Numbered from the stretch's first letter, positions 8,660 to 18,883 are shown. The stretch is DNA of 64,000 nt from Scytonema sp. UIC 10036 (GCF_009725235.1 NZ_WJFC01000057.1:1-64000), one strand, 5' to 3'. The notes: generated by a model from the sequence alone, not told the origin. Program-made: numbers and translations.

Positions 8660-8976
8660 TCCAACGTTTTGATGTCTTCTTAGTGAATCTCGATCCTACA
8701 GTTGGTAGTGAAATTCAGAAAACGAGACCCTGCGTGGTGATTTCGCCTGATGAGATGAACCGCCATATTGCCACTGTCATCGTTGCTCCAATGACTACCA
8801 AAGGTCAAGCATATCCTACCCGTGTCGCTTGTCAGTTTCAGGGTAAAGAGGGACAAATTGTTCTCGATCAAATCCGCACAGTTGACAAAACTCGATTAGT
8901 CAAGCAAATTGGTCAAATTAGTGCTGACGAACAGAAAGCAGTTCTCGATACTTTAGCTGAGATGTTTGCTGGTTGA
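8647..8976 (+). CDS. mazF: MazF/PemK-family mRNA interferase toxin
   Basis: This 109-residue protein has the full MazF/PemK layout: RFDVFLVNLDPTVGSEIQKT, RPCVVISPDEMN, IVAPMTT and a C-terminal QIRTVDKTRLVKQIG. The conserved arginine after QKT and the threonine of the APMTT strand, used in ribosome-independent RNA cleavage, are present. The length is normal for the family. It starts inside the last codons of mazE. An intact antitoxin upstream and an intact toxin suggest a live type II module. Target specificity cannot be read from the sequence. Confidence 0.9.
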   Translation: MGVVVQRFDVFLVNLDPTVGSEIQKTRPCVVISPDEMNRHIATVIVAPMTTKGQAYPTRVACQFQGKEGQIVLDQIRTVDKTRLVKQIGQISADEQKAVLDTLAEMFAG

Positions 8977-9288
8977 CTTTCCCGGTTCACCAGTTTCCTT
9001 TAAGCGGAACCTCCCCCCAAAAAAAATTAGCGAACTGTTTACCTGAGCGACTTTCAACGTTTTTTGAATCGTTGTTACTGGGTACAATTGTCAAAGAGGC
9101 GTATGCCTTGTGAACTTGAGGCGTTGACCCAATACTGCAAGGGCTGAGAGAAATTGTAGGTTGGGTTGAGCACAAGCGTTACCCAACAAATGCTGATAAA
9201 TGTTGGGTTTCGTTCCTCAACCCAACCTACGGTGTCTTAATGTTTACTGATATGGACGACTTTTGTTTATCATGGAGAATGGTAGCAG
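8977..9288. other. Spacer made largely of repeats
   Basis: No gene is seen between mazF and the permease. It contains CAATACTGCAAGGGCTGAGA (from 9130), the left flank shared with copies near 25192 and 58866, then a full GTAGGTTGGG palindrome at 9156-9230 and the GGTGTCTTAATGTTTA right flank. Confidence 0.7.
9129..9246. repeat. GTAGGTTGGG palindrome with both flanks
   Basis: The most complete copy in the window: left flank CAATACTGCAAGGGCTGAGA, hairpin arms 9156-9230 and right flank ACGGTGTCTTAATGTTTA. Comparison with the copies at 2318, 8197, 25192 and 58866 defines a unit of roughly 115-120 bases. Confidence 0.75.
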
Positions 9289-10194
9289 TTATTGGTCACT
9301 GGTCACCGTTACATTGCGATCGAGTGCTAACCGTAAAACAGACAATCCCAAAATAATTAAAAAGAGTACCAACCCAATTGTACAAGCATAGCTAATTTCT
9401 AAGTTCGTAAATGCTTGTTCATATAAATAGTAAACAATCGTTTTCGAGCTATTACGCGGTCCGCCTTGGGTCATGATATATATTTCTTCAAAGACCTTAG
9501 TGGCAGAAATCGCTGATATCACTGCCACTAAACCTAGATAAGGTTGCATTAAGGGGACTGTAATATCCCAGTGCTTGCTAATACCATCTGAACCATCTAT
9601 GGCTGCTGCTTCATAGATATCGCTGGGTATGGATTGTAACCCGGCTAGATAAATCACCATGTAGTAACCCAATCCCTTCCAAATCGTCACAGCCATCACG
9701 CTGTATAGTGCAAATTGGGGACTGGTGAGCCAAGGAATTCCTCCTGGAAAAATACCCTTGAGCAATTGGTTCAGCAAACCTGTTTCTGCATACAACCACC
9801 TCCAAGCAATTCCAGCAACTACCATTGAAATGACAACTGGTGTGTAATAAGCTGCCCTAAACCAGTTCATGCCACGCAGTTTTTGGTTGACTAAAATTGC
9901 GAGTACTAGGGGAGCGATGACCAAAATTGGTACGACACCTACAAGGTATAATAAAGTATTACCCAGCGTTTTCCAAAAAACTGGGTCTTTCCACAATCTG
10001 TTAAAGTTGGCTAAACCTACCCATTGCGGCATCTGGGTTAAGTCGTATTCATATCGGGTAAAGCTCAGGTAAAACGCTTGCAATGCGGGCCAAAAAACGG
10101 TTAATCCTAAAATGACCATTGCTGGTAGCAAAAATAAGTAGGGAGTCAGTCGCTGTGTAATAATAATCCAATCTTTAGATGTCAATCTATTCAT
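9289..10194 (-). CDS. Carbohydrate ABC transporter permease (MalF/UgpA type)
   Basis: This 301-residue inner-membrane permease of the binding-protein-dependent sugar importer family has six hydrophobic helices (for example LTPYLFLLPAMVILGLTVFW and TIGLVLFLIILGLSVLRLAL). It carries the cytoplasmic EAA loop YEAAAIDGSDGISKHWDITV, which docks on the ATPase. A second permease, a binding protein and an ATPase would be needed for import, and none is adjacent, so partners must be encoded elsewhere. The last codons (VTVTSDQ) are written in a heptamer-type GGTCACTGGTCAC repeat, so the natural C-terminus may have been replaced. The substrate cannot be assigned. Confidence 0.85.
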   Translation of the reverse strand: MNRLTSKDWIIITQRLTPYLFLLPAMVILGLTVFWPALQAFYLSFTRYEYDLTQMPQWVGLANFNRLWKDPVFWKTLGNTLLYLVGVVPILVIAPLVLAILVNQKLRGMNWFRAAYYTPVVISMVVAGIAWRWLYAETGLLNQLLKGIFPGGIPWLTSPQFALYSVMAVTIWKGLGYYMVIYLAGLQSIPSDIYEAAAIDGSDGISKHWDITVPLMQPYLGLVAVISAISATKVFEEIYIMTQGGPRNSSKTIVYYLYEQAFTNLEISYACTIGLVLFLIILGLSVLRLALDRNVTVTSDQ

Positions 10195-10315
10195 AGAATG
10201 CTTTTTTCGTACTTTTCAGTGCTCAATTCCTATCTTAGATAAGATGAATTTTCGTCTTGAATCAGTGCAATATGAAAAAGCAAATCCATATTACACGAGC
10301 ATCTAAGTTTAATTC

Positions 10316-11038
10316 ATGATTGCTAATTTACACGAAAAAGGTTGGGAAGTGATTTACCATCGCGCCCATGCTTTGCTTGCTGCTCAGATTGCCGGACATT
10401 GGCATCCTACGAAACGTCCTCTACGTTGGTTGGAAACAATTGCTGCTATTTCCCATCACGATGATTTAGAGAAGGAATGGGAAGGCAACCACCTGACAGA
10501 AGCAGGCGCACCTTTGGACTTTACTCTCGCAAAAAAAACTGATATAAACAAGTTGCGGCAGCTAACGCAAAATGCTCGATACCGGGGACGGTGGGTGGCA
10601 ATGATGATTTCCATGCACATGAGCTTTCTGAATGAAGGTAAGCGTGGAGAGTCGCCAGAATTGGATAAGTTTTTGGACGAGCAACTCCAGCATCAAGAAC
10701 AATGGCGGCAAGAGTTGAATATTTCAAAAGACGACGCAGCAGAAGCATACGAGTTTTTTCAGTGGTGCGATCGCCTGTCCCTTATCTTGTGCAATCGAGC
10801 GTTACCTGTTGGCGAACGTGCTTTAGAAATTGCGACTTTGCCCGATGGCAATCGTTATGATGTCATAGAGCGCAGCGATGGGGTGACAGTCAAGCCATGG
10901 CCTTTTTTAGAGGAAAAGTTTACTGTTAATGTAGAAGCCACTTACCTAGAGAAATTAAAATTTGACAGTAATGAAGAACTTACGGAGGCACTGCAAGCCT
11001 CACCTATCAAAACCTTAGAGTGGACGTTTGTTCGTTAA
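10316..11038 (+). CDS. DUF3891 family protein
   Basis: This 240-residue protein belongs to DUF3891, an uncharacterised family. Family-typical features are HRAHALLAAQIAGHW near the N-terminus, ISHHDDLEKEWEG in the middle and MISMHMSFLNEG. The histidine and aspartate pattern (HxxH..., HHDD, HMS) resembles HD-type metal-binding helical bundles, so a hydrolase is possible but unproven. There is no signal peptide or membrane segment. It reads divergently from the permease across about 120 bases. A CTCATTCCCAGG palindrome begins 16 bases after the stop. A decayed copy of its last ~20 codons lies at 13636-13695. Confidence 0.8.
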   Translation: MIANLHEKGWEVIYHRAHALLAAQIAGHWHPTKRPLRWLETIAAISHHDDLEKEWEGNHLTEAGAPLDFTLAKKTDINKLRQLTQNARYRGRWVAMMISMHMSFLNEGKRGESPELDKFLDEQLQHQEQWRQELNISKDDAAEAYEFFQWCDRLSLILCNRALPVGERALEIATLPDGNRYDVIERSDGVTVKPWPFLEEKFTVNVEATYLEKLKFDSNEELTEALQASPIKTLEWTFVR

Positions 11039-11053
11039 AGGTAGACCCCCACT

Positions 11054-11082
11054 CTCATTCCCAGGTAGAACCTGGGAATGAG
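11054..11082. repeat. CTCATTCCCAGG palindrome
   Basis: The arms CTCATTCCCAGG and CCTGGGAATGAG around TAGAA form a near-perfect hairpin between the convergent DUF3891 and polyphosphate kinase genes. Relatives are at 18833-18859 and about 63785-63825. It may serve as a bidirectional transcription end. Confidence 0.7.
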
Positions 11083-11112
11083 GTGAAATCATTGTGGCGG
11101 ACTACTAATAGT

Positions 11113-13269
11113 TCACAGAGAGTGTTGTAATGCCATTTCCATAAGAATCTTCTGAGCACTTTGTTCTGTTTCTTCTGCACCAGGACGGCGCTGTAAATAT
11201 TGCCCATCAGGCTGAAGTTCCCAAGCTTGACGATTATCAGCCAGCATAATATCTAAAATGTTTTTGAGCTGCTTAACAAGGTTAGCATCTTCTATAGGAA
11301 CGACTGCTTCCACCCGGCGATCGAGGTTACGTGGCATCCAATCCGCACTGCCAATGTAAATTTCCTCCTGTCCGTTGTTGTGAAAATAGAAGATACGCGA
11401 ATGTTCTAGGTAACGACCAACAATGCTAATCACGCGAATATTTTCACTAACTCCTTTAACCCCAGGACGCAAACAGCATATACCCCGAATAATTAAGTCA
11501 ATTTGCACTCCCGCTTGAGAAGCTTCGTAGAGAGTTGCAATCATTTGCGGATCGACCAGTGAATTCATTTTGGCAATAATCCGACCGGGATGACCGTTCT
11601 GACAGTGGTCAATTTCTCTACGGATGAAAGAAACCATGCGATCGCGCATATTTACTGGCGACACTAGTAGCTTGCGATAAGAGTGCTGCAAAGAATAACC
11701 CGTTAGGTAATTAAATAAATCTGTCAAATCTGCTCCCAAGTCTTCTCTGCAACTAAATAAACCCAAATCAGTATAAAGCTTTGCTGTCTTGGAGTTATAG
11801 TTGCCCGTACCGATGTGAACATAGCGACGAATATCGTCACCCTCCTTACGCACCACAAGTGTGGTTTTGGTGTGAGTCTTCAATCCCACCAATCCATATA
11901 CGACATGCACGCCTGCATCTTCTAACTGTCGCGCCCAACTGATATTATTTTCCTCATCAAAACGGGCTTTTAGTTCAACTAAAACAGCCACTTGTTTTTT
12001 ATTTTCTGCTGCTGCAATCAAAGCTTTGACAATTGGTGAATCACCAGATGTGCGATACAGAGTCATTTTAATAGCTAGCACCTTTGGATCGGTAGCCGCT
12101 TTCGTAATGAAGAGTTCAACTGATTCTGAAAAAGATTCATAGGGATGGTGAACTAACAAATCCCCTTGCTGGATCGCTAAAAATAAATTCTCCCCGTTTG
12201 CTATCTCAAGTAAGTCTTTGTCTTTACTGAGCTCGTGAACTTGTCTTAAACGAGGGGGAACAACAGGCGTCCAAGGTGAGTCTTTTTGGTCAGGTAACGG
12301 TAACGACATGAAAAACATCAAGTCTTTTAAGTTTAGCAGACCCTCTATATCATAGACATCACTTTCTGCAAGTTTGAGCCCTTGCATTAACGTTTTCCGT
12401 ACAAAAGTACAACCAGATGCTTGAATTTCTAACCTGACTGCAGATCCCTTAAAATAACGTTTGCTAATTTCGTGTTGAATTGCCAACAAAAGGTCTTCTG
12501 CTTCATCTTCCTGTACTGGAAAGTCCGCATCCCGAGTCACGCGGAAGACACAAGATTCCTGGATTTCCATACCTGGAAACAAAGACTGGATATGACAAGC
12601 AATAACTTGTTCTAGAGGTACACCAGTCCAAACAGTTGGGTGTTCGTTATGACATTGCAGTTCTTGAGGAAAAGTAATAAATCTGGGTACGATATCAGGG
12701 ACTTTGACTCTAGCAAAATTTTCCTCTCCTGTTTTGGGGTTTTTAACCACGACTCCCAAATTTAAACTCAAATTAGACATATGAGGAAAAGGATGCCCTG
12801 GATCGACTGCTAAGGGAGTTAGGATGGGGAATATATGCTTCTCAAAATAGCGTTCGAGGTAAACACGCTGTTCTTGATTCAAATCTGTATCCTTTAAGAG
12901 GTAAACACCCACTGAAGAAAGCTTTGAGCGTAATTCCTGCTCAAAATGGCGGTGTTGCTGAACCACTTGAGGACGAAGAAGGCGTTCAATAGCATCTAGC
13001 TGTTCTTGAGGTGTGCGCCCATCTGGAGTTAATTGGCTAACCTCTGCTTCCACCTGTTCCTTAAGCCCTGACACCCTCACCATAAAAAATTCATCTAAAT
13101 TGGAGCTAAAAATTGCTGCAAATTTTAGACGTTCCAACAGTAGTGTTCTAGAGTCTAACGCTTCGTGTAGCACTCGATTATTAAACTCCAACCAACTCAG
13201 TTCCCGATTGAAATAATATTGTGGCTCATTCAATTTAACGGTTGATTTACTTTCTTTCGCTTTAGGCAT
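11113..13269 (-). CDS. ppk1: Polyphosphate kinase 1
   Basis: This 718-residue protein reversibly transfers the ATP gamma-phosphate to inorganic polyphosphate, and the length is normal for PPK1. The N-terminal domain starts FNRELSWLEFNNRVLHEA, the usual PPK1 opening. The phospholipase-D-like catalytic half contains LAIKMTLYRTSGDSPIVKAL, VLVELKARFDEENNI and VHIGTGNYNSKTAKLYTDLG. His485 in that last motif is the expected autophosphorylated residue. SADWMPRNLDRRVE completes the active site. It is transcribed alone, convergent with DUF3891. The start is supported by family alignment, with a short charged leader before EPQYYFNREL. Confidence 0.95.
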   Translation of the reverse strand: MPKAKESKSTVKLNEPQYYFNRELSWLEFNNRVLHEALDSRTLLLERLKFAAIFSSNLDEFFMVRVSGLKEQVEAEVSQLTPDGRTPQEQLDAIERLLRPQVVQQHRHFEQELRSKLSSVGVYLLKDTDLNQEQRVYLERYFEKHIFPILTPLAVDPGHPFPHMSNLSLNLGVVVKNPKTGEENFARVKVPDIVPRFITFPQELQCHNEHPTVWTGVPLEQVIACHIQSLFPGMEIQESCVFRVTRDADFPVQEDEAEDLLLAIQHEISKRYFKGSAVRLEIQASGCTFVRKTLMQGLKLAESDVYDIEGLLNLKDLMFFMSLPLPDQKDSPWTPVVPPRLRQVHELSKDKDLLEIANGENLFLAIQQGDLLVHHPYESFSESVELFITKAATDPKVLAIKMTLYRTSGDSPIVKALIAAAENKKQVAVLVELKARFDEENNISWARQLEDAGVHVVYGLVGLKTHTKTTLVVRKEGDDIRRYVHIGTGNYNSKTAKLYTDLGLFSCREDLGADLTDLFNYLTGYSLQHSYRKLLVSPVNMRDRMVSFIRREIDHCQNGHPGRIIAKMNSLVDPQMIATLYEASQAGVQIDLIIRGICCLRPGVKGVSENIRVISIVGRYLEHSRIFYFHNNGQEEIYIGSADWMPRNLDRRVEAVVPIEDANLVKQLKNILDIMLADNRQAWELQPDGQYLQRRPGAEETEQSAQKILMEMALQHSL

Positions 13270-13635
13270 GGCTTACACTCTAAATTAGAAAGACCTCAAA
13301 TAACGTCTTTAATTGTAGGGACTTGGGTAAAATAAAGCTAGTCTATAAGAACTTAATAATTTCATTTACTCCAATTGCCATTAAAATTTTATTTTAAATT
13401 TAAGAAATAGTTAATAATTAATTAATTTTAAATTAAATTTGCGGTTGACGCGATGCATAATAATGCTTACAACTTCCTCTACTTTCACCCTTAGTTTTGA
13501 AGCATGAAATAGATATCTGGTGGAAAAGAATGTAGAGACGCGCCATGGCACGTTTTTACAAAGGTTGTACGCAATGCATATTTAATTTTCACTCCTATGT
13601 CTATTTTTTAGAAGTTCGGAAAGCCTGAAAACCGC
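13270..13635. other. AT-rich spacer upstream of ppk1
   Basis: No gene is recognised. A run of A/T triplets (about 13375-13440) and the segment GTAGAGACGCGCCATGGCAC (part of a common cyanobacterial spacer repeat) are the only visible structure. The ppk1 promoter should be at the left end. Confidence 0.4.
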
Positions 13636-13695
13636 GCTCTTGTGCAAGCACTACATACTTCACCTATTAAAATTTTGAAGTGAAAGTTTGTTCGC
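13636..13695 (+). pseudogene. Decayed copy of the DUF3891 C-terminus
   Basis: Translating from 13636 gives ALVQALHTSPIKILK, a stop, then KFVR. This aligns residue for residue with the end of the gene at 10316-11038 (ELTEALQASPIKTLEWTFVR). The tryptophan codon TGG has become TGA and a glutamate has become lysine. Only about 20 codons survive, so it is a relic of a former second copy. It directly abuts the 3' end of the convergent kinase gene. Confidence 0.65.
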
Positions 13696-13698
13696 TTG

Positions 13699-15009
13699 TT
13701 AACAATCGCTCTCAATTGGAAGAGAGATTGTAAATTGTGTACCTTTACCAGGGACTGATGAGCAAGTGATTTGTCCCTTATGTTTATCGACTATAATTTG
13801 ACGGCTGATAGCTAATCCTAGCCCAGTCCCTTTACCTACGGGCTTTGTTGTAAACGATGGCTCAAAGATTCGAGCTTGTATTTCCGGAATTATACCACGA
13901 CCATTGTCTTGGATGCAAATTGTGACAGTTTTTTGCTGAGAATCAACCGATGTTGCGATCGCAATTGTGTTTGGAGCAGCAATCCCTTGAGAAGAATCTT
14001 TTCGCTCGATAGCGTCGAATGCATCAATGGCATTAGCGATGATATTCATAAAGACTTGGTTCAGTTGTCCGGGATAGCAAGCAATTGGTGGCAACTCACC
14101 ATATTGCTTAACAACTTGGATTTTAGCGCAATCGCCATTGCCGTTCAATCTATGTTTCAGCAACATCAAAGTACTGTCGATGCCCTCATGAATCTGAAAC
14201 TCTACTTTACATGACATATCTGCACGAGCAAAGGTTCTGAGCGAGAGGCTGATGTCCCTCAGACGCGTAATTCCTTGATGCATTGATGCTAGGAGTTTTG
14301 GTAAATCTTCAATGAGATACTCCAAATCAATTTCTTCAACAAGCTCTTCAATATCCCGATCGCGATTCGGTAGCTTTTTCTGTTGCAGCCTCAACAAACG
14401 CAGCAGATCCTTAATATATTCCTCAATGTGAGAGATATTTCCGCCAATAAAACCAATCGGATTATTAATCTCATGACCAATACCTGCAACAAGTTGTCCT
14501 AGAGTAGACATTTTTTCACTTTGGATCAGTTGTAGTTGAGTCTCTTGCAATTGTTGTAGAGATTGGGTTAACTGCGTAGTGCGTTCTTGCACTCGTTGCT
14601 CTAAGGTACGGGTGAGATGAGAGATTTTAAGGTGTAACTTTAATCGGGCAATAACTTCTTCTTGCTGAAAGGGTTTGGTAATGTAATCAACTGCACCAAT
14701 TTCCAATCCTTTCACCTTGTCTGTAGCATCTGACAAAGCAGTCATAAACACAATTGGAATATTCTGAGTGTTAGGATTGGCTTTTAGCCTGCGACAAGTC
14801 TCAAATCCATCCATACCGGGCATCATAACATCTAGGAGAATGAGATCGGGTTGAGCATATTCGGTTTGTTCGATCGCTGACTCACCATCTGTTGCCATGA
14901 GAGCTTTCCAGCCATATCCTTGTATTGCTTCTGATAAAACCTTAATATTATTTGGATTGTCATCCACTAGCAAAATACGTATTGACTTCAAGAAAGAATC
15001 TGCCATCAT
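13699..15009 (-). CDS. Response-regulator/histidine-kinase hybrid
   Basis: This 436-residue cytoplasmic protein begins with a receiver domain (about 10-125; DD at 16-17, phospho-acceptor Asp60 in [11 protein letters not shown], Lys112 in ITKPF). A coiled coil (about 135-165) leads to a HisKA helix with His179 in [16 protein letters not shown] and an HATPase domain ([29 protein letters not shown]). Its start codon overlaps the upstream CHASE2 kinase stop by 4 bases (ATGA), so the two are co-translated and very likely one pathway. The CHASE2 kinase is the natural candidate to phosphorylate Asp60. No DNA-binding output domain is present. Confidence 0.92.
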   Translation of the reverse strand: MMADSFLKSIRILLVDDNPNNIKVLSEAIQGYGWKALMATDGESAIEQTEYAQPDLILLDVMMPGMDGFETCRRLKANPNTQNIPIVFMTALSDATDKVKGLEIGAVDYITKPFQQEEVIARLKLHLKISHLTRTLEQRVQERTTQLTQSLQQLQETQLQLIQSEKMSTLGQLVAGIGHEINNPIGFIGGNISHIEEYIKDLLRLLRLQQKKLPNRDRDIEELVEEIDLEYLIEDLPKLLASMHQGITRLRDISLSLRTFARADMSCKVEFQIHEGIDSTLMLLKHRLNGNGDCAKIQVVKQYGELPPIACYPGQLNQVFMNIIANAIDAFDAIERKDSSQGIAAPNTIAIATSVDSQQKTVTICIQDNGRGIIPEIQARIFEPSFTTKPVGKGTGLGLAISRQIIVDKHKGQITCSSVPGKGTQFTISLPIESDC

Positions 15010-17837
15010 TTATTTGTCTCCTTTGTTATACAGTTTTTTAAGAATGTACGTATTTTTTTAGTTTGGAAATTAGCTGTCAGCTGGCTCAATTCAGCCACAA
15101 AAGGTGCTAATCCCGACTCAGCAGGAACCAACGCTTCTAGTATGCCCTCAATTGCTGGAATATCTCCCATCATTGCTAGATGATAAAGTTGTTGCAAAAC
15201 ATCCTGGGATGGCAGAACCCATTCACTCTCAGGGACTTCCTGACTCTTGGGAAATAACTGCTGAGGTGTGGGTTGGGCATAAATCCACTCTACTCCCAGT
15301 ACCGATTGCAGTGTATTAAATAGTTCGCCAATCTCTAAGGGTTTAGGTAGGAAAGCTACTGCTCCTGCTTCTAAACTCTGCTGACGATTTTCCTCAAATA
15401 CATTGGCACTGGAGACGATAATAGGAATGCCATGGGTTTGCGAATTCGCCTGCAAACAATCCATCAACTCAAAGCCATCCATATGAGGCATGGCTAAATC
15501 GAGCAAAATCGCATCAGGGTTGTGTTCGGTAACCATCTGCAGCCCATGTTTGCCATCAGTCGCTTCCAAGGTTCGACAGCCAATTTCTTGCAACAAACCA
15601 ATCAACATGGAACGGTGCTTGTCATCATCATCGATAATCAGAATCTGAGGCGTACTATTCTGAATTCCAATGATTTGCCGATTGGGTGAACTAACCCTTG
15701 CATCCCAATCATGAGAAAGGGGTACTGTCAAATCCAGCCAAAACACGCTTCCTTCCCCCAGCCGACTCTGTACCTGAATTTGGCTGCCCATCAATGCTAC
15801 AATTCTCTGACTGATGGTTAATCCTAAACCAGTCCCCTCAGATCGCTTTCCACTATCCCCCACTTGCTCAAAAGGCAAAAAGATTTTCTCAAGTTGTTCT
15901 GGCGACATCCCAATACCAGTATCTTCAATTTGAAAGCGAATCTTGCAATTTGTCCTTTGTTCTTTGTCCTTTGTCATTTGTGGCTTGTCCATTGTTGTCG
16001 AATCACAAATGACTAATGACTCTTGACTGATGACATCTACTTTGAATGTAACGCTACCAGTATCTGTGAATTTCACAGCATTGCCTAGTAAATTAATTAA
16101 CACTTGCCGCAATCGCTTTTCGTCTGTTTGAATGGCAGATGGTAGGCGATCGCTAATGAAAACGTTAAACCCAATCCCTTTCTGTTCGGCTCGGATACTG
16201 CAAATCTCGGTTACACTCTGTAGAAAGGTAGGTAAATGTACGCCAGTCGTAACCAATTCTAGTTTACTAGCTTCTATTTTCGAGAGATCGAGAATATCAT
16301 TGATTAGCATTAACAAATGCGATCCACATTGGTGGATAATACTGACTCCTTGCCGATTTTTATCTGTGAGATTTGGCGATCGCTCTAACAGTTGTGCATA
16401 CCCAAGGATGCCATTTAGCGGTGTGCGGAGTTCGTGGCTCATATTTGCGAGGAACTCACTTTTTGCCCGGTTAGCAGCATCGGCAGATTGCTTTGCCTCC
16501 AAGAGTTCGCAAGTTCGCTCTTCGACTTTTATCTCCAAGGTTTTGGAATAATCAGATAGTTGATTGTTGGCAATTTCCAGTTGGCAATTCGTTTCTTCTA
16601 GCTTCCTTTGTTTATAAGCATTTGTTGTTGCGATCGCACTACCGATAAATGCAGCTAAAACAGGTGATACCGGAACCAACACTCCATTCAGAAACATTCC
16701 GTAGGCACTTCCCATATATGCCCCAGTTATGACTACAGTAGCCCAAAGAATTTTGCCACCTGGAATTCGCCGCCCACCACGCAAGCTCGCTAAGTACCAA
16801 CTACCCGTAGAACCGATGACAGTCCACAAAACAATCCAGAGCGGTAGAAAAATGCCAGAAACACCATGGAGATTTGTGTTTCCGGCTTTTGCCCCTTGCA
16901 CCAGTTGGTAAGCAATATTGGCGTGAACAACAACACCGGGGGTGGGTTTTTGGGCAGATATGAAGGAGGAACTAAAGGGTGTGCCAAAGAAATCATTGGT
17001 ACTAGCAGCGACTGAACCAATAAATACCATGCGATCGCGCATTAAATTGGCTGGAAGTTTCCCTGCTAATACGTCGCCTAGAGTCACTCTGCGAAACGCT
17101 ACTTCCGAACCATGCCAGTTGAGTAGAATTTGATAGCCTCCTAACTCAACATCAGGATAACCTGCTTCTTGATTCTTAAGTGGTGAGTAAATTTCTTTGC
17201 CCAATCGGAACTTTTGCTGTTGGGGGTCAATACTTTCTAATGCAATCCCTTCGGCTTCAAGGTAATGGAGCGCCACACGAGTCGCCAGCCCTGCTTTAAG
17301 AGTATCGTGCTCCTGTGCATCTTTTGCTGTCAGGAGAGCACGGCGCACGTGACGATCTCCATCCAACACTAAATCTGCAAAACCAACGCGATCGCGCTTT
17401 TTCAGTTCTGGAGGGGGGTTAACACGTTCACCAGTAATTTTTTCTACCCCGAACAAATTAGGCGTGCTGCGGAAAATTTTTACGAGTTGCTCGTGCCCCT
17501 TTCCTTCCGGTAGATCCCGATAGAGATCCAAACCAATAGCTCTAGGCTGTTGCGCCCGAATCTTTTCAAGTAATTGTGCCAGTGCCCAATCTGGAATTGG
17601 CCATTTACCTATAGATCGGATATCATGTTCATCAATGGTAACAATAACAATTTCGTCAACAATCTTCTCTTGCGTCAGCGTAGCCCACTGTAGGCGAACC
17701 CATTCATCACGAAGTTTCCACTCAGGCAAATTGAACAGCCCCAGCGATTGCCCAACAATGACTGTCAGGGCAATACTGGGAGTAATAATCAAAACACTCC
17801 GAGCGCGTTGGATAAAAGCTTGAAATTTGCGCCACAT
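15006..17837 (-). CDS. CHASE2 hybrid sensor histidine kinase
   Basis: This 943-residue membrane sensor has an N-terminal helix ([19 protein letters not shown]), an extracytoplasmic CHASE2 domain (about 45-310; [45 protein letters not shown]), three further helices and a coiled coil. HisKA follows, with the acceptor histidine in [16 protein letters not shown] near residue 467, then HATPase ([26 protein letters not shown]) and a C-terminal receiver ([20 protein letters not shown]). Between two HATPase strands an in-frame segment (about residues 605-632, from ESLVICD to KEQRTNCK) is encoded by degenerate heptamer repeats and looks like a tolerated insertion. The ligand is unknown. It overlaps the downstream kinase by 4 bases. 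Confidence 0.93.
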   Translation of the reverse strand: MWRKFQAFIQRARSVLIITPSIALTVIVGQSLGLFNLPEWKLRDEWVRLQWATLTQEKIVDEIVIVTIDEHDIRSIGKWPIPDWALAQLLEKIRAQQPRAIGLDLYRDLPEGKGHEQLVKIFRSTPNLFGVEKITGERVNPPPELKKRDRVGFADLVLDGDRHVRRALLTAKDAQEHDTLKAGLATRVALHYLEAEGIALESIDPQQQKFRLGKEIYSPLKNQEAGYPDVELGGYQILLNWHGSEVAFRRVTLGDVLAGKLPANLMRDRMVFIGSVAASTNDFFGTPFSSSFISAQKPTPGVVVHANIAYQLVQGAKAGNTNLHGVSGIFLPLWIVLWTVIGSTGSWYLASLRGGRRIPGGKILWATVVITGAYMGSAYGMFLNGVLVPVSPVLAAFIGSAIATTNAYKQRKLEETNCQLEIANNQLSDYSKTLEIKVEERTCELLEAKQSADAANRAKSEFLANMSHELRTPLNGILGYAQLLERSPNLTDKNRQGVSIIHQCGSHLLMLINDILDLSKIEASKLELVTTGVHLPTFLQSVTEICSIRAEQKGIGFNVFISDRLPSAIQTDEKRLRQVLINLLGNAVKFTDTGSVTFKVDVISQESLVICDSTTMDKPQMTKDKEQRTNCKIRFQIEDTGIGMSPEQLEKIFLPFEQVGDSGKRSEGTGLGLTISQRIVALMGSQIQVQSRLGEGSVFWLDLTVPLSHDWDARVSSPNRQIIGIQNSTPQILIIDDDDKHRSMLIGLLQEIGCRTLEATDGKHGLQMVTEHNPDAILLDLAMPHMDGFELMDCLQANSQTHGIPIIVSSANVFEENRQQSLEAGAVAFLPKPLEIGELFNTLQSVLGVEWIYAQPTPQQLFPKSQEVPESEWVLPSQDVLQQLYHLAMMGDIPAIEGILEALVPAESGLAPFVAELSQLTANFQTKKIRTFLKNCITKETNK
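15945..16030. repeat. Heptamer-type repeat inside the CHASE2 kinase gene
   Basis: On the coding strand the segment reads as degenerate 7-base units such as GACAAAT, GACAAAG and AACAAAG, the same class as the spacer repeat at 35144-35205. It keeps the frame open and codes for a polar loop within the ATPase domain. Confidence 0.65.
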
Positions 17838-17913
17838 ATATCAATATTATCAGTTAGCGTTGGTGAAGCTCAGATCCACCAACACCTCTATAGCAATTCT
17901 ATTTGAGATCCAA

Positions 17914-17955
17914 ACAAGGGAGACAAGGGAGACAAGGGAGACAAGGGAGACAAGG
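17914..17955. repeat. Nonamer tandem repeat ACAAGGGAG
   Basis: About four and a half head-to-tail copies of ACAAGGGAG lie in the spacer between DUF928 and the CHASE2 kinase. This is simple-sequence DNA with no evident function. Confidence 0.8.
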
Positions 17956-17993
17956 AAAAGGTGTTTGTAAATCATTTAGGACTGCTATATAAG

Positions 17994-18785
17994 TCAATTA
18001 GCCAATAATAAGGGCACTGTTGCAATTTCCTTCAAGCTAACTGAGGAGAGAAGTTCTGTCCATTGCTTGGTAAGAATTGCATTAGCAGGTTGGGCAGTGC
18101 GTAGGGTAGCAAGTGTTGCTACACAATCATACCAAACCCCGTTTTTCCCCAAGGCAGCAGCTTGCTTCAGAGCATCTTTCTGTTGCATTACAGTTGCTAA
18201 CTCAGCGTTAGGCTGAATACGCTGTACCCAACCATCAACATAAGGTGTACTTGGGCTGAGTTGTCCATTCACTTTCAGTGCCAAGAACCATTGATAGTTT
18301 TTCCCAACGGCTAAAGCTGGTGCATGAACTGGCAATTTGACAGCAATGACGCCAAATTTCCCAGCTACTGGAATCTTCATCTGATATTGCATCTTACCAG
18401 CTTCATCTTTAAGGCTGAACACAGCTTCTTCCGCATTAGAAGGAGGCACATAAACCAAAATCGTAGGGCGTTCGGACACCGTTGTGCCATAAAAAGTTTC
18501 AGGTAAGAGTGCGATGAGCGATGTTGGGCTTTTTACCTTGATAAAAACATTGTCATAATCATTGCCAACACGAGAAGCCCCTCCAGTTGCTTGTCTGGGA
18601 GCACCTTTTCCAGACACAGGAGTAAAGAGATTACCACGGGAAGCTCCTCCAGTTGCTTGTCTGGGAGCACCTTGGTTAGGGGGTGGTGTAAATGTGATGG
18701 CGCGGGCGCTCGTCCATGCATTGCCAGCGATGAAAACAATAATGCTTAATGCACTAACTAAATACCAAAATTTCACTGCGTTCAC
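17994..18785 (-). CDS. DUF928 domain protein, secreted
   Basis: About 263 residues if translation starts at the GTG at 18785. An AAAGGA ribosome site precedes it, and the frame then begins directly with a signal peptide (FWYLVSALSIIVFIAGNAW...ARA). The open frame runs upstream to 18971, but that extension is made of palindromic repeat (GGAGCCTGGGAAC) and looks spurious. The mature part has a duplicated GAPRQATGGASR motif, then the DUF928 core (PERPT-like SERPTILVYVPPS, YQMKIPVAGKFGVIAVKLP, GVWYDCVATLATLR). DUF928 proteins are predicted extracytoplasmic and often sit near CHASE2 and CHAT genes in cyanobacteria, as here. Function is unknown. Confidence 0.82.
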   Translation of the reverse strand: MNAVKFWYLVSALSIIVFIAGNAWTSARAITFTPPPNQGAPRQATGGASRGNLFTPVSGKGAPRQATGGASRVGNDYDNVFIKVKSPTSLIALLPETFYGTTVSERPTILVYVPPSNAEEAVFSLKDEAGKMQYQMKIPVAGKFGVIAVKLPVHAPALAVGKNYQWFLALKVNGQLSPSTPYVDGWVQRIQPNAELATVMQQKDALKQAAALGKNGVWYDCVATLATLRTAQPANAILTKQWTELLSSVSLKEIATVPLLLAN

Positions 18786-18832
18786 CTCATTTTCCTTTGT
18801 AATAAAACATACATTACGTCTACCTCGTCCAC

Positions 18833-18883
18833 CTCGTTCCCAGGCGGAGCCTGGGAATGCCTTCATGGAGGCTCCGCCTCCTG
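18833..18883. repeat. Double palindrome TTCCCAGGCGGAGCCTGGGAA / GGAGGC...
   Basis: Two adjacent hairpins: TTCCCAGGC/GCCTGGGAA (18833-18859) and GGAGGC/GCCTCC (18866-18882). They lie upstream of the DUF928 start. The same double arrangement recurs, inverted, near 63775-63825, and a diverged single hairpin is at 11054-11082. Confidence 0.75.

Noticed and set aside
9289..10194. The lone sugar permease as part of the inositol importer
   Set aside because: It belongs to the MalF/UgpA (CUT1) class and lies 22 kb away, whereas the inositol-side importer is CUT2.
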